Assembly (NCBI RefSeq): GCF_023284045.1 | Contig: NZ_JAKIKQ010000012.1 | Span: 91,996-155,995 of the forward strand | Origin: Shewanella kaireitica | Lineage (GTDB): Bacteria; Pseudomonadota; Gammaproteobacteria; Enterobacterales; Shewanellaceae | DNA: 64,000 bases | Reading direction: 5' to 3' | Part shown: positions 44,982-54,496 of the stretch, piece after piece | Layout: every line of letters begins with the position of its first letter | How positions within the stretch are numbered: the first letter of the stretch is position 1 | Notes under the pieces: model-generated | The model's input: only the letters and a program-made list of their open reading frames with translations | Database searches by the model: none | Told to the model about the DNA's origin: nothing | Position numbers and translations under genes: made by a program

Positions 44982-46052
44982 TTAAAGTACATACTTGGCT
45001 GAAAGCTGGATGTAATCAGAGTTGGCACTGTCAGTGGCAGAGATGTCTGCATCATAGTTACCCACTTCAACCCCAACACTGAGTTGCTTATTGAGCTGCT
45101 TAATCAAGTTAATAGCGTAGTGGTTACGATCTGAATCGGCATTCACACCGTTAAAGTCTTCAACTTCAGCGTGGCCGTAATATATGCTAGAGCGCCAGTC
45201 TTCACTCCAGAAGTGGCGATAAGCGACGGTATAGGCTTGGGTTGTCAGTAGATCACCACTGCCATCAGTATTGACCTTATCGCCAGGGTTGTGACCTGGA
45301 GAAATATAACGACCGCCAGCGCCCGCATTATAGGCAAAGCGGAAGTCATCTTTACCGAAGGTAAAAACCTTACCGCTTAAGCTATAGGCAAACTGTGTGC
45401 CATCGGCATTACCGGCAACACCATTGTTATCGAACGTACGAGCTAATACGGCAACCGCCACTTGGCCAAAATCACCTTTGTAGGTGTATCGAGCCACTGC
45501 ATCGGGGATACTTTGATTGGCATCAGTCGCATTGGCTGGATTTTCTAATGCCAGTTCTAAGCCACCATTAGTATAACGGATTTGGGTTTGGCGAATGAAT
45601 ACCTGACCAACATGTGCGCCGCCAAAGTCGAGTGCATCAGCAATAGAAACTAACGGCATAAAGGTTGACCAAGTCTGACCCACTTTCCAGTTCTTGTAAG
45701 AGATAAAAGCATGACGCATACGTGGTGTGTAGGAGTTAGACACCAAGGCGTTACCGCCACCACCGTAGAAATCATACTCTAGAAACCCAGTCACTGCGCC
45801 ATGGGTAAATTTTACGTTGAAGCGTGACTCTTTAGCTTGGAGACTGGTTTGATTGGTATCTGGTGAACTGGCACTCGTGCCAATCCAATAGTCGCGATAG
45901 GCTTGGTTGCCATTCACATTACGTAAGTCGACTTTGAAATAGCCGCCGAAAGTTAACTTTGAACTCTCATCAAGTTGGATTTCATAGCCAGCGAAAGAAG
46001 ATGCCGAGAAAAGTGTCGCTACCACTAACGCAGTTTTAGTTATTCTATTCAT
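44982..46052 (-). CDS. DcaP family trimeric outer-membrane porin
   Basis: Encodes 356 residues. Signal peptide (MNRITKTALVVATLFSASSF, ending FAG), then LTFGGYFKVDLRNVNG and MRHAFISYKNWKVGQTWSTF, typical of DcaP-like porins, and a C-terminal barrel end (YIQLSAKYVL). DcaP relatives import dicarboxylates and other small anions. I chose the ATG at 46052 because AAAGGC lies seven bases upstream and the signal peptide starts there; an earlier frame start at 46100 adds 16 residues with no signal character. Its upstream element matches that of lldP, suggesting co-regulation. Confidence 0.82.
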   Translation of the reverse strand: MNRITKTALVVATLFSASSFAGYEIQLDESSKLTFGGYFKVDLRNVNGNQAYRDYWIGTSASSPDTNQTSLQAKESRFNVKFTHGAVTGFLEYDFYGGGGNALVSNSYTPRMRHAFISYKNWKVGQTWSTFMPLVSIADALDFGGAHVGQVFIRQTQIRYTNGGLELALENPANATDANQSIPDAVARYTYKGDFGQVAVAVLARTFDNNGVAGNADGTQFAYSLSGKVFTFGKDDFRFAYNAGAGGRYISPGHNPGDKVNTDGSGDLLTTQAYTVAYRHFWSEDWRSSIYYGHAEVEDFNGVNADSDRNHYAINLIKQLNKQLSVGVEVGNYDADISATDSANSDYIQLSAKYVL

Positions 46053-46144
46053 CAATGTGCCTTTATCTAGGGTTGTTGTTTGCTTTGAGGAGTGAGCCAA
46101 GAACAGCCCCTCAGCAAACTTATGGTTTGTCTGCGGCTAACCAT

Positions 46145-46211
46145 ATGGCTTTAGAAAGATTTTTTTTATCCGTATTTATACCTAGGAGGACTAAGGGCTT
46201 ACCCGTAGAAA
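46145..46211 (-). promoter_or_regulatory. Conserved upstream element shared with lldP
   Basis: Matches 42153-42219 at 53 of 67 positions. The palindromic core on the minus strand is CTACGGGTAAGCCCTTAG (46191-46208), with 6 of 7 arm positions complementary. It lies about 92 bases upstream of the porin start codon. Confidence 0.65.
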
Positions 46212-46360
46212 TTGTTTTTTCGTTTTGATCTCGCTTAGTGTTTTTGCCGGGGATGGAGCAAACTGGAAAGTATTTTAGTAAACTAATACAGGGTGTTACC
46301 CATTTGTTGTTAATGCGTGATGCTTTTGGTTTTAATTGATATTTACTGGCTTTCAGGAAT

Positions 46361-46374
46361 ATGATGTAGATCAA
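46361..46374. promoter_or_regulatory. FNR/EtrA-like (or Crp-like) box upstream of the porin gene
   Basis: ATGAT-GTAG-ATCAA, nine of ten conserved positions. The 28-base stretch 46361-46388 is identical at 24 positions to 42368-42395 upstream of lldP. It sits 149 bases beyond the shared element, against 148 at lldP. Confidence 0.55.
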
Positions 46375-46601
46375 GTTTGTAGCGAATAGTCGAGTGATAT
46401 GTTAATTGGACGTGGTTTGGTAATCGGGGAGGGATTAGCAAATGCAGGGTATGACGGCAAGCATGGTTATCGATACTTCATGATTATCGAGGATAAATCC
46501 TCCAAATTGGACTTATAAACGACATATCCAACCAGTGCTAGATGAAGACGCTAAAGGTACATTCTTCATAGTGGCTTGCTAAATCTGGCTTGGATTCGAA
46601 A

Positions 46602-46629
46602 ATAAAAAAGGCGCTTAATGCGCCTTTTT
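46602..46629. terminator. Intrinsic terminator of purMN
   Basis: Stem AAGGCGC / GCGCCTT with a TTAAT loop, A-run left and T-run right. It ends the minus-strand purMN transcript. Confidence 0.85.
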
Positions 46630-46654
46630 AATCTGAAACCACTTAGCAAGTGGT

Positions 46655-47299
46655 TCAGTCTGCTGCGTAACCATGATTATTAAGAACTAGGTTATCCAAC
46701 ACTGCAGCGCCATTTTCCATCTTCAATCGTTGTTGGCTAAACCATTTTACAACAAGTGGATAGATAGCATGTTCCTGCTCATGAACGCGATCCGCAAGTA
46801 CCTCTACAGAGTCATCTTCATAGACAGGGACTTTAGCCTGTAAGATCACTGGGCCTGAATCAAGCTCAGGGGTGACAAAGTGCACACTGGCACCGTGTTC
46901 ACTGTCTTTAGCATCAATAGCGCGCTGATGAGTATTTAAGCCGGTATATTTCGGTAAGAGAGAAGGGTGGATGTTAATCATCTTCCCTTCAAAGCGCATG
47001 ACGAAATCATCACTTAAAATGCGCATAAAGCCAGCCAAGACCACTAAGTCTGGTTGGTACTTCTCTATTGCACTAAAAAGTCTTTCGTCATAGTCAGCTC
47101 TTGTTTCGCCTTTATGAGCGATGACGCAGCTGGTATCAATTTCGTTTTGGTGAGCACGCACCAGGCCGTAGGCGTCAGGTTTATTGCTTATCACCCCAAT
47201 GACATCTGCTTGTACGTTGTCATCACAACCATCAATGATGGCTTGAAGGTTACTACCATTACCTGAAATTAATACTAAAACGCGGCAGCTCTGAGACAT
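46655..47299 (-). CDS. purN: Phosphoribosylglycinamide formyltransferase 1
   Basis: Encodes 214 residues of PurN, which formylates GAR with 10-formyl-THF in purine synthesis. Visible signatures are VLISGNGSNLQAIID (phosphate-binding loop), LAGFMRILSDDFV, MINIHPSLLPKYTGLNTH with the catalytic Asn and His, and GASVHFVTPELDSGPVI with the catalytic Asp. Its start overlaps the purM stop by one base, so the pair is one operon with coupled translation. Confidence 0.96.
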   Translation of the reverse strand: MSQSCRVLVLISGNGSNLQAIIDGCDDNVQADVIGVISNKPDAYGLVRAHQNEIDTSCVIAHKGETRADYDERLFSAIEKYQPDLVVLAGFMRILSDDFVMRFEGKMINIHPSLLPKYTGLNTHQRAIDAKDSEHGASVHFVTPELDSGPVILQAKVPVYEDDSVEVLADRVHEQEHAIYPLVVKWFSQQRLKMENGAAVLDNLVLNNHGYAAD

Positions 47300-48339
47300 T
47301 ACAAGATCTCCACTTGCTCTTCGTCACCGCTACGCTTAGCAATGTCACCAATTAGCCATGCTTTTTCGCCTTCAGCATTTAATAGCTTAAGTGCTGATTC
47401 GACTTTGTCTGCAGGCAACGCAACTACCATGCCTACGCCACAGTTAAAGGTACGGTACATTTCAAATTCAGAAATGTTGCCTTTTTCCATTAACCAGTTG
47501 AATACAACAGGCCACTGCCAAGAGTCACTTTTAACCACGGCTTTGCAGTCTTCAGGTAATACTCGTGGAATATTCTCCCAGAATCCGCCACCTGTGATGT
47601 GCGACATCGCATGTACATCGTGCTCTTCAATCAATTTAAGCAGCGACTTCACATAGATTTTGGTGGGTTCTAACAAGTGATCGATAAGCGGCTTGCCAGC
47701 AAGCTCTTGCTCAGGATCTGCTTGGCTCACTTCTAATACCTTACGGATAAGTGAGAAACCATTTGAGTGAGGGCCACTAGAAGCTAATGCGATAAGTGCA
47801 TCACCCTCTTGCACTTTAGTGCCGTCGATGATCTCTTCTTTTTCTGCTACGCCTACGCAGAAACCTGCAAGGTCATAATCATCACCTTCGTACATGCCTG
47901 GCATTTCAGCTGTTTCACCGCCAATTAATGCACAACCTGACTGTACGCAGCCTTCAGCGATACCTTTAACAACAGCGGTGGCAACTTCAACATCAAGTTT
48001 GCCTGTCGCATAGTAATCGAGGAAGAATAGCGGCTCAGCACCAGATACGATTAAATCATTTGAACACATAGCAACAAGGTCAACACCTACGTTGTCGTGC
48101 TTCTTATAATCAATAGCAAGGCGTAGCTTAGTGCCAACGCCATCAGTACCTGAAACAAGTACTGGATGCTTATACTTAGTTGGTAGCTCACAAAGTGCAC
48201 CAAACCCACCTAGGTTGCCCATAACTTCTGGACGACGGGTGCGTTTAACTGCGGACTTGATGTTGTTAACTAGTGCATTTCCGGCATCAATATCAACGCC
48301 TGCATCTTTATAGCTTAGTGGAGTAGTAGGAGTGCTCAC
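47299..48339 (-). CDS. purM: Phosphoribosylformylglycinamidine cyclo-ligase
   Basis: Encodes 346 residues of PurM (AIR synthetase), step five of purine synthesis. Typical pieces are [43 protein letters not shown] and [15 protein letters not shown]. It is divergent from upp across about 220 bases, the usual purM-upp arrangement of gammaproteobacteria. I looked for a PurR-type operator between them and saw no convincing one. Confidence 0.97.
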   Translation of the reverse strand: MSTPTTPLSYKDAGVDIDAGNALVNNIKSAVKRTRRPEVMGNLGGFGALCELPTKYKHPVLVSGTDGVGTKLRLAIDYKKHDNVGVDLVAMCSNDLIVSGAEPLFFLDYYATGKLDVEVATAVVKGIAEGCVQSGCALIGGETAEMPGMYEGDDYDLAGFCVGVAEKEEIIDGTKVQEGDALIALASSGPHSNGFSLIRKVLEVSQADPEQELAGKPLIDHLLEPTKIYVKSLLKLIEEHDVHAMSHITGGGFWENIPRVLPEDCKAVVKSDSWQWPVVFNWLMEKGNISEFEMYRTFNCGVGMVVALPADKVESALKLLNAEGEKAWLIGDIAKRSGDEEQVEIL

Positions 48340-48558
48340 GGAGATCCTCTTCGGGTACGGGTAGATCGTTATAGGATTTTATGCGGCGCTATTCTAACAG
48401 CTTGTGACTGGCCTCGAAAGCATAGTTTTTCAATAAAGTTAGCGACAAGGCTCACGATTTAACGCCTTTTTAAAACTTTAAGTTTTCCTCTGCGAACAAA
48501 TCTACTAGAATCGTTAAAATTTACCGTGAAAAATGCGTTAGAAAATCAGGAGATCAAG

Positions 48559-49185
48559 ATGAAAGTCGTTGAAGTTAAGCACCCTTTAGTCCGTCATAAA
48601 ATTGGATTAATGCGCGAAGGTGACGTAAGCACTAAGCGTTTTCGTGAGCTAGCGGCAGAAGTAGGAAGCCTACTGACGTATGAGGCAACAGCAGACTTCG
48701 AAACTGAGAAAGTCACTATTGAAGGCTGGAACGGTCCTGTAGAAGTTGAGCAAATCAAAGGTAAGAAAGTGACTGTGGTACCTATTCTTCGTGCAGGTCT
48801 TGGCATGATGGACGGTGTACTTGAGCATGTACCAAGTGCACGTATCTCAGTTGTCGGTATGTACCGCGACGAAGAAACTCTTGAGCCAGTACCATACTTT
48901 GAAAAATTGGCTAGCAACATGCCTGAGCGTATGGCACTCGTTGTTGACCCAATGTTGGCGACAGGTGGTTCAATGATTTCAACTATCGATCTGTTAAAAG
49001 ACCGTGGCTGTACTTCAATTAAAGCTCTGGTATTAGTGGCGGCGCCAGAAGGTGTTGCAGCACTTGAAAAAGCTCACCCAGATGTTGAGCTATACACGGC
49101 TTCAATTGATGATTGCTTGAACGAGCAAGGTTACATCTTACCGGGTCTTGGTGACGCCGGTGATAAGATCTTCGGTACTAAATAA
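48559..49185 (+). CDS. upp: Uracil phosphoribosyltransferase
   Basis: Encodes 208 residues, equal to E. coli Upp. Converts uracil and PRPP to UMP. Contains [40 protein letters not shown] and the PRPP-binding [13 protein letters not shown] chose the ATG at 48559 because ATCAGGAGATCAAG lies directly upstream and it matches the family start; the GTG at 48526 would add 11 residues. It is followed by a strong bidirectional terminator. Confidence 0.97.
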   Translation: MKVVEVKHPLVRHKIGLMREGDVSTKRFRELAAEVGSLLTYEATADFETEKVTIEGWNGPVEVEQIKGKKVTVVPILRAGLGMMDGVLEHVPSARISVVGMYRDEETLEPVPYFEKLASNMPERMALVVDPMLATGGSMISTIDLLKDRGCTSIKALVLVAAPEGVAALEKAHPDVELYTASIDDCLNEQGYILPGLGDAGDKIFGTK

Positions 49186-49235
49186 TCCATCAATTATGTA
49201 TTTTGAGGCAATGAACTGACTCAAAATACAAACAT

Positions 49236-49264
49236 TAAAAAAGGAGCCGATTGGCTCCTTTTTG
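49236..49264. terminator. Bidirectional intrinsic terminator
   Basis: Stem AAGGAGCC / GGCTCCTT with a four-base loop, A-run left and T-run right, between convergent upp and the transporter gene. Confidence 0.9.
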
Positions 49265-49284
49265 TTGTTAAATCATTCTATAAC

Positions 49285-50607
49285 CTAGAGCACCATTGCT
49301 GCAATCCAACCAAACCCTAGCAACGGAATGTTGTAGTGAATAAACGTTGGGATAACGCTGTCTCTAATATGGTCGTGCTGACCATCGGCATTTAGACCTG
49401 CTGTTGGTCCTAATGTAGAATCAGAAGCAGGTGAGCCTGCATCACCCAGTGCTGCTGCTGTGCCAACAAGGGCAATTGTTGCAGCAACTGAGAAACCAAA
49501 GGTCAGTGCGAGTGGCACGTAAATCGTGGCGATAATCGGAATAGTCGAGAACGACGAGCCGATCCCCATGGTAATAAACAAGCCTACTAATAACATTAAG
49601 AAAGCCGCTAACGCTTTATTGTCACCAATAATATCAGCTAATGAGCTAACCAAAGTGCTGACGTCACCGGTTTCTTTCACAACGGCAGCAAAGCCTGCGG
49701 CCGAGATCATGATAAAACCAATGTTGGCCATCATGCGCACGCCTTGGTTAAACACATCTTGGTCGGCTACATGCTTTAATGCACCAGAGAAGCTAAAGAT
49801 AATAAAACCAATCAAGGCACCAAAAATCATCGAACCAGTATAAAGTTGAGTTGCAAGAGTGGCGATTACCGCGACAACGGCAATGGCAATATTGCGAGGG
49901 TTAACGCCTTCATCTTCTGGTTCAGCAGTAAGAATAAGCTCCTCTTTGTACTCTCGAGGTTTACGGTATGAGATAAACACTGCCACCAATAAGCCACAAA
50001 TCATACCGAGGGCTGGCAATAACATCGCCTGAGGGATCTGCGAACGTACCGCTTCAAGGCCATTGGTATTAAGGTTAGCAAGCAAAATGTCGTTGAGGAA
50101 AATGCCGCCAAAACCAACAGGTAAAATCATATAAGTGGTGACTAGACCAAAGGTCAGCACACAGGCCACTAATCGTCTATCGAGCGATAGTTTAGACATT
50201 ACATGCAATAAAGGTGGGATCAAGATTGGGATAAACGCAATATGAATGGGTAGCAAGTTCTGTGATGAAACAGCCATTGCCAAAATAGACAATAGTAAGA
50301 TCCAACGAACACGATTGTAGTTGGCTTTAGATTGCTCTCCGCCTAAGGCACCAATGACTTTGCGTGAAATCAAGGTGGTTAAGCCTGAATGGGACAAGGC
50401 AACGGCAAAGGCACCCAGTAAGGCATAGCTCAGTGCAATTTGCGCACCGCCACCCAAACCAGTATTAAAAGCATCTACAGTGTGTTGTAGATCCATGCCG
50501 CCAACCAAACCAGCAACCAGTGCGCTAATGGTAAGAGCAATAACAACGTTCACTCGTGCTAGGCTCAACCCCAGCATCAGGCAAACGGCAATAACGACTG
50601 CGTTCAT
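49285..50607 (-). CDS. YuiF-like (COG2056) Na+/H+ antiporter family transporter
   Basis: Encodes 440 residues with about 12 transmembrane helices. It belongs to the Na+/H+ antiporter family group that includes B. subtilis YuiF. Conserved parts are [40 protein letters not shown] and [20 protein letters not shown], the last being a family hallmark. Some members are amino-acid (histidine) transporters, so cation antiport is not certain. It stands alone between upp and the peroxiredoxin gene. Confidence 0.82.
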   Translation of the reverse strand: MNAVVIAVCLMLGLSLARVNVVIALTISALVAGLVGGMDLQHTVDAFNTGLGGGAQIALSYALLGAFAVALSHSGLTTLISRKVIGALGGEQSKANYNRVRWILLLSILAMAVSSQNLLPIHIAFIPILIPPLLHVMSKLSLDRRLVACVLTFGLVTTYMILPVGFGGIFLNDILLANLNTNGLEAVRSQIPQAMLLPALGMICGLLVAVFISYRKPREYKEELILTAEPEDEGVNPRNIAIAVVAVIATLATQLYTGSMIFGALIGFIIFSFSGALKHVADQDVFNQGVRMMANIGFIMISAAGFAAVVKETGDVSTLVSSLADIIGDNKALAAFLMLLVGLFITMGIGSSFSTIPIIATIYVPLALTFGFSVAATIALVGTAAALGDAGSPASDSTLGPTAGLNADGQHDHIRDSVIPTFIHYNIPLLGFGWIAAMVL

Positions 50608-50924
50608 AATAAGCTTTATCTTTTTCTTATATTCAAAGTTGCTACTATTTTTGCCTGTTAACCAGCGTGATGTCCAGCGTCAAAGGGTGATATATTGATT
50701 TGGATGCGAGTTGTGAACTGAGTGTAGGGCTAATTGCTGTGAAAGTGTGAATACCACCACGGCTTTTGTGGACTTGGTGGCTGCATAATGGCCAGTTAAC
50801 AGAATTAATATTTAAAAAAGTGATATTGCTCTCAAATAGCTTGTATGAAGTCAAACACTGCCTATAATGCCTTTAGATTTAAAACGAAAAAGCGTTTTTA
50901 GCAATCCATAGATGGAGAAATAAA
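50608..50924. other. Intergenic region upstream of the peroxiredoxin gene
   Basis: 317 bases between divergent genes. It contains the candidate promoter at 50841-50868. I saw no clear OxyR site. Confidence 0.4.
50841..50868 (+). promoter_or_regulatory. Candidate sigma-70 promoter of the peroxiredoxin gene
   Basis: TTGTAT, a 16-base spacer and a perfect TATAAT, ending 56 bases before the start codon. Confidence 0.6.
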
Positions 50925-51530
50925 ATGAGTGTATTAGTAGGCCGTCCGGCTCCTGATTTTACTGCAGCTGCGGTACTTGGTAATGGTGAAATTGTAGATA
51001 CCTTTAACCTTTCTGAAGCGATCAAGGGTAAGCCAACCGTCGTATTCTTCTACCCACTAGACTTTACATTTGTATGTCCTTCAGAGTTGATCGCATTCGA
51101 TCACCGCATGGACGAGTTCAAGAAGCGTGGCGTTGAAGTTATCGGTGTTTCTATCGATTCTCAGTTTACACACAACGCATGGCGTAACACTCCAGTAGAC
51201 AAAGGCGGTATTGGCCAAGTTCAATACACTCTTGTTGCTGACGTTAAGCATGAAATCTGTAAAGCATACGACGTAGAGCATCCAGAAGCTGGTGTTGCTT
51301 TCCGTGGTTCTTTCCTAATCGACAAAGAAGGTCAAGTTCGTCACCAAGTGGTTAACGATCTTCCGCTAGGTCGTAACGTTGACGAGATGCTACGCATGAT
51401 CGACGCACTGCAGTTCCACGAAGAGCACGGTGATGTTTGTCCTGCTGGTTGGGAAAAAGGCGACAAGGGTATGGACGCATCTACAGAAGGTGTTGCTTCT
51501 TACCTAAGCGATAATGCAGACCAGCTTTAA
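50925..51530 (+). CDS. Typical 2-Cys peroxiredoxin (AhpC/TSA)
   Basis: Encodes 201 residues of the Prx1/AhpC class. The peroxidatic Cys51 is in DFTFVCPSELIAF, and the resolving Cys172 is in HGDVCPAGWEKG. It reduces hydrogen and organic peroxides in the cytoplasm. Codon use looks highly biased (CGT, GGT, AAC), as in strongly expressed genes. GATGGAGAAAT precedes the ATG. It is a single gene between its own promoter and a perfect-palindrome terminator. No ahpF is adjacent, so the reductant is likely thioredoxin. Confidence 0.93.
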   Translation: MSVLVGRPAPDFTAAAVLGNGEIVDTFNLSEAIKGKPTVVFFYPLDFTFVCPSELIAFDHRMDEFKKRGVEVIGVSIDSQFTHNAWRNTPVDKGGIGQVQYTLVADVKHEICKAYDVEHPEAGVAFRGSFLIDKEGQVRHQVVNDLPLGRNVDEMLRMIDALQFHEEHGDVCPAGWEKGDKGMDASTEGVASYLSDNADQL

Positions 51531-51559
51531 TCGCTGCGTTTAGCTATTAGTTGTTTGAA

Positions 51560-51585
51560 AGCCGCGTTTAAACGCGGCTTTTTTG
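51560..51585 (+). terminator. Intrinsic terminator of the peroxiredoxin gene
   Basis: Perfect palindrome AGCCGCGTTTAAACGCGGCT followed by six T. Confidence 0.9.
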
Positions 51586-51819
51586 TGTCTGTGATTTGAG
51601 TTCATTGGTTGGCTATCTCTCAGGGGACCTGCAAAATGTCTAACTGAATTGAATAAGTGAGTGTTCTGTTTCTAACAAATACGTTAATTTTGACCTTCAA
51701 TAAAGATACTACTAATTTACAGTAATACAGTAGCAGTGTTAGCTTGTATGATAAGCACTTAGTTGCGAATAACATGATCAAGTGACTAATGAATAAATTA
51801 TTAGGAAAATAAGGTTGGC

Positions 51820-52257
51820 ATGCATAGAGCGATTACACTATCAGAGTACGTAAAAAAACGTAATGGCGTGGCTCTTGGCGAACCAGGCTCAATGGTTAAT
51901 ATGCTGAAACGTTCGTTAGGTGCGGGGTCGTTCTATCTATTTTGGCAGTATTGGAACCCAATTTGGGGTTACTATCTTTCGCGCAACATAATGAAGCCAT
52001 TAAGCGAACAGTTGCCTCTATGGTTAGCCATTATTTTAACTTTCGCTGTGAGCGGAGCCTTGCACGATTTAGCGATAACCTTGGTTAAGTGGCAATTAAC
52101 GTTCTTTTTTACACCATGGTTTTCCTTAATGGGTATTATTGTTTTAGTTACAAAAAAGTTTGCTATTTCATACGGTGAGCATCATTGGCTGATTCGAGCA
52201 TTGATAAATTTATCACTGATTGCAGTAAGTTTAGTTTTAACTCGTCAATATGTTTAA
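51820..52257 (+). CDS. Small MBOAT-like acyltransferase family membrane protein
   Basis: Encodes 145 residues with three or four transmembrane helices. The segment SFYLFWQYWNPIWGYYLSR and the conserved VSGALHDL (with the His that is catalytic in MBOAT enzymes) resemble the C-terminal part of acyltransferases. Independent proteins of this length occur in Vibrio and Shewanella, so I regard it as a complete small protein rather than a fragment. The acyl donor and acceptor are unknown. Confidence 0.55.
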   Translation: MHRAITLSEYVKKRNGVALGEPGSMVNMLKRSLGAGSFYLFWQYWNPIWGYYLSRNIMKPLSEQLPLWLAIILTFAVSGALHDLAITLVKWQLTFFFTPWFSLMGIIVLVTKKFAISYGEHHWLIRALINLSLIAVSLVLTRQYV

Positions 52258-52354
52258 CCGTAACTGGAGACGATTGTATTAATAGTCAACTCGGTTTCGT
52301 TTCAGCAAACAGCTATCAACCGCCTAAATGGACTTTAAAGGACTGAGTTAGCTT

Positions 52355-52615
52355 ATGAGTAAATTAAACCAATTCACCCTTTTATGAAGTATTGTGATAC
52401 CAATAATCATACTCTCTGTGGGATTAGAGCTTTCCGAATTGACGATTATACTGTGGCCAATGATGGTTGGCTTAATTGCTTTGGATGGCAAAATCAGCGG
52501 GGTTAGCGATTACATTTATATCGGCTTCATGATTTTACTGAATGTGCCAATGTATTTTCTTATGGTAAATTTGCTCGGTGCTATCTACCAAAAGTGTCGC
52601 CATTCAGCCCTGTAG
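52355..52615 (+). pseudogene. Small membrane-protein gene with in-frame TGA at codon 11
   Basis: Reading from ATG 52355 gives MSKLNQFTLL, then TGA at 52385, then the same frame continues for 76 codons to TAG at 52613. The continuation reads SIVIPIIILSVGLELSELT and has two or three hydrophobic helices. Changing TGA to TGG would give one 86-residue protein with a first helix spanning the stop. Downstream GTG at 52394 could allow a shorter product. Sequencing error, a true nonsense change or restart are all possible. Family unknown. Confidence 0.5.
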
Positions 52616-52712
52616 CAAGTTTATGAGAGTGGTGGAGCTTAAGACAATTTAGTTCAGTAGCGAAGTTCACTCTGTTCTATATAAAAGCTATTTATTCCTC
52701 TAAATTTCAATT

Positions 52713-52743
52713 ACAAAAAAACCGCATTGATAGCGGCTTTTTT
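52713..52743 (-). terminator. Intrinsic terminator of rnt
   Basis: Stem CCGC / GCGG extended by AAA / TTT pairing with a seven-base loop. The A7 on the left gives a U-run on the minus strand. It lies about 30 bases beyond the rnt stop. Confidence 0.7.
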
Positions 52744-52772
52744 GAATCTAGTATTACAAGCGAACCTTACGA

Positions 52773-53459
52773 TTAATCTTCAGGTTTAACTTCGATTTCC
52801 GCTAGTTCTTCTGACTCTGACTCATCAGCAATGTATGGCCAGCCGCCGAGTGACTTCCAGCGGTTTACGATTAGGCAGAACAGCTCTGCGGTACGCTCGG
52901 TGTCATACAAGGCTGAATGGGCTTCGCGGTTATCAAATGGAATGCCAGCCATTGCACAGGCTTTCGCTAACACCGTTTGGCCGATAGCAAGGCCAGCAAG
53001 TGCGGCAGTATCAAAGGTGGCGAAAGGGTGGAATGGTGTGCGCTTTAGGCCATTACGCTCGATGGCTTCGCTGACAAAGCCGTGATCGAAGGCGGCGTTG
53101 TGCGCCACAATAATACTGCGATGACATTCAGAAGCTTTTTGTGCTTTTTTGACCTCTTTGAAGATCTCTAAAAAGGCTTCTTTTTCGCTGACTGCGCCGC
53201 GTAGTGGGTTAGTAGGATCAATACCATTAAACGCTAAAGCTTCAGGCTCAAGATTTGCACCTTCAAAAGGTTCGATATGATAATGCAGTGTCTTGTCTAA
53301 TTGAAGCACACCATCATCATCCATCTTTAACATCGTGACTGCAATTTCTAGTAGCGCGTCGGTTTTTGAATTGAACCCGGCTGTTTCAACATCGATAACC
53401 ACTGGGAAATAGCCTCTGAAGCGGTTTTTCAATTTGTTGTGGTCGAAAGTGTCAGTCAT
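52773..53459 (-). CDS. rnt: Ribonuclease T
   Basis: Encodes 228 residues of the DEDD exonuclease RNase T, which trims tRNA and other RNA 3' ends. Asp23 and Glu25 in [13 protein letters not shown], the Asp in [14 protein letters not shown] and the terminal [15 protein letters not shown] supply the four acidic ligands and the His. I chose the ATG at 53459 over the TTG at 53471. The C-terminus has an acidic tail longer than in E. coli. It is divergent from motY, 140 bases away, as in other gammaproteobacteria. Confidence 0.95.
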   Translation of the reverse strand: MTDTFDHNKLKNRFRGYFPVVIDVETAGFNSKTDALLEIAVTMLKMDDDGVLQLDKTLHYHIEPFEGANLEPEALAFNGIDPTNPLRGAVSEKEAFLEIFKEVKKAQKASECHRSIIVAHNAAFDHGFVSEAIERNGLKRTPFHPFATFDTAALAGLAIGQTVLAKACAMAGIPFDNREAHSALYDTERTAELFCLIVNRWKSLGGWPYIADESESEELAEIEVKPED

Positions 53460-53599
53460 TAAATTATCCAAAAAGTTAGCAGGTGCCTATTATGGGGCAA
53501 CTGAGAATGACTGTCATGTTCGTTTGCTCGTTTTATAAGCTAAAGAAAGATAAATCTTTGCCGATAGAGAGAAGTGACCCAATTATGGAGAGTGGTTTT

Positions 53600-54469
53600 A
53601 TGCGGCTTAGCGTTCTTTTTGCATCATTATTATGCTTACCTTTTTTTGCTAATGCGGATCTCAAACAATATGTAGCTTCTTTAGAAGAGTCCCAGTGGCG
53701 CGTGAGCGGTAATAATCCTGTTATGTGCCGCTTGGAGCATGATATTCCCTCTTATGGTAAAGCGGTGTTTACCAGTATTGCAGGTAAGAACCATAACCTT
53801 AATTTCACTCTTGATATGTGGGTTAAGCCTGATCAAGTCACTCAAGCTAAATTGATGAGTATGGCACCAGCTTGGCGACCAGGTGTTGTCTCTAAAGAGA
53901 TCACTGAGCTGACTTATCAAAAGTACTTTAGTGGCGAAGTGCCGCGTAATGCAGCATGGTCGATGCTTGCTGAACTTGAAAGTGGTATGCAACCGACCTT
54001 TTATTATGCCGATTGGTATAACCAAAGCAACAAAATCGCCGTAGGCCTATCGGCAGTTAACTTCAGGCGCCAATACGCGCAGTTTAAATCGTGCTTAGCG
54101 TCGCTCTTACCATATTCATTCGAAGATATCGCCTTTACGGTACTCACCTATGAATCGGGTGGCACTGAACTGACACGTTACGCCAAAGCACAGATAAATA
54201 AAGTGCAAGAGTATCTGGCTTACGATCAGAACGTAGATTTAGTATTGATTGATGCTTATACCGATAGTTATGGTGGCCGCAGCGCTAATGAACGTGTGTC
54301 TGTTCAGCGCGCCGACAGTGTTAAAGAGCTGTTTGTGGCAAGTGGTATTCCACAGAGTCGTATCCATACTATGGGGCACGGTGAACGACGGCATGTTGCG
54401 TCAAATCAAACCATTGATGAGCGAGCACGAAACCGTCGCGTGGTGATTAGAATAAGTAAGCCGCTGTAA
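53600..54469 (+). CDS. motY: Sodium-type flagellar motor protein MotY
   Basis: Encodes 289 residues. It has a signal peptide (MRLSVLFASLLCLPFFANA), a MotY-specific N-terminal domain (SQWRVSGNNPVMCRLEHDIP) and a C-terminal OmpA-like peptidoglycan-binding domain (VLIDAYTDSYGGRSANERVS, RNRRVVIRIS). MotY forms the T-ring that anchors the stator of sodium-driven polar flagella. I chose the ATG at 53600 because ATGGAGAGTGG precedes it and it starts the signal peptide; the frame opens 117 bases earlier. Followed by a terminator. Confidence 0.93.
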   Translation: MRLSVLFASLLCLPFFANADLKQYVASLEESQWRVSGNNPVMCRLEHDIPSYGKAVFTSIAGKNHNLNFTLDMWVKPDQVTQAKLMSMAPAWRPGVVSKEITELTYQKYFSGEVPRNAAWSMLAELESGMQPTFYYADWYNQSNKIAVGLSAVNFRRQYAQFKSCLASLLPYSFEDIAFTVLTYESGGTELTRYAKAQINKVQEYLAYDQNVDLVLIDAYTDSYGGRSANERVSVQRADSVKELFVASGIPQSRIHTMGHGERRHVASNQTIDERARNRRVVIRISKPL

Positions 54470-54496
54470 ACCAGCATTAGTTGCACCATTTATTTG

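Larger units (their letters stand above)
46053..46654. other. 602-base control region upstream of the porin gene and purN terminator
   Basis: Contains the shared element (46145-46211), the FNR-like box (46361-46374), a GGGTGTTACCC palindrome near 46290-46300 and the purN terminator (46602-46629). A 39-codon frame at 46399-46518 is noted but not accepted as a gene. Confidence 0.5.

Noticed and set aside
46399..46518. 39-residue plus-strand frame containing GYDGKHGYRYFMIIEDKS
   Set aside because: Short, no convincing ribosome site and no recognised family; it overlaps the porin control region. It could be a real small protein, but nothing supports it beyond an open frame.
48340..48558. PurR operator between purM and upp
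   Set aside because: I looked for the ACGCAAACGTTTGCGT-type palindrome and found only weak partial words.
50608..50924. OxyR site upstream of the peroxiredoxin gene
   Set aside because: No pattern of four spaced ATAG-type elements could be seen; only a sigma-70 promoter is supported.
51820..52257. Truncated MBOAT acyltransferase pseudogene
   Set aside because: The length and sequence fit independent small proteins of the same kind in related genera, so it is kept as an intact gene.
52385..52387. Selenocysteine codon in the small membrane protein
   Set aside because: No SECIS-like hairpin follows the TGA and the residue lies in a hydrophobic helix; a Trp-to-stop change is simpler.
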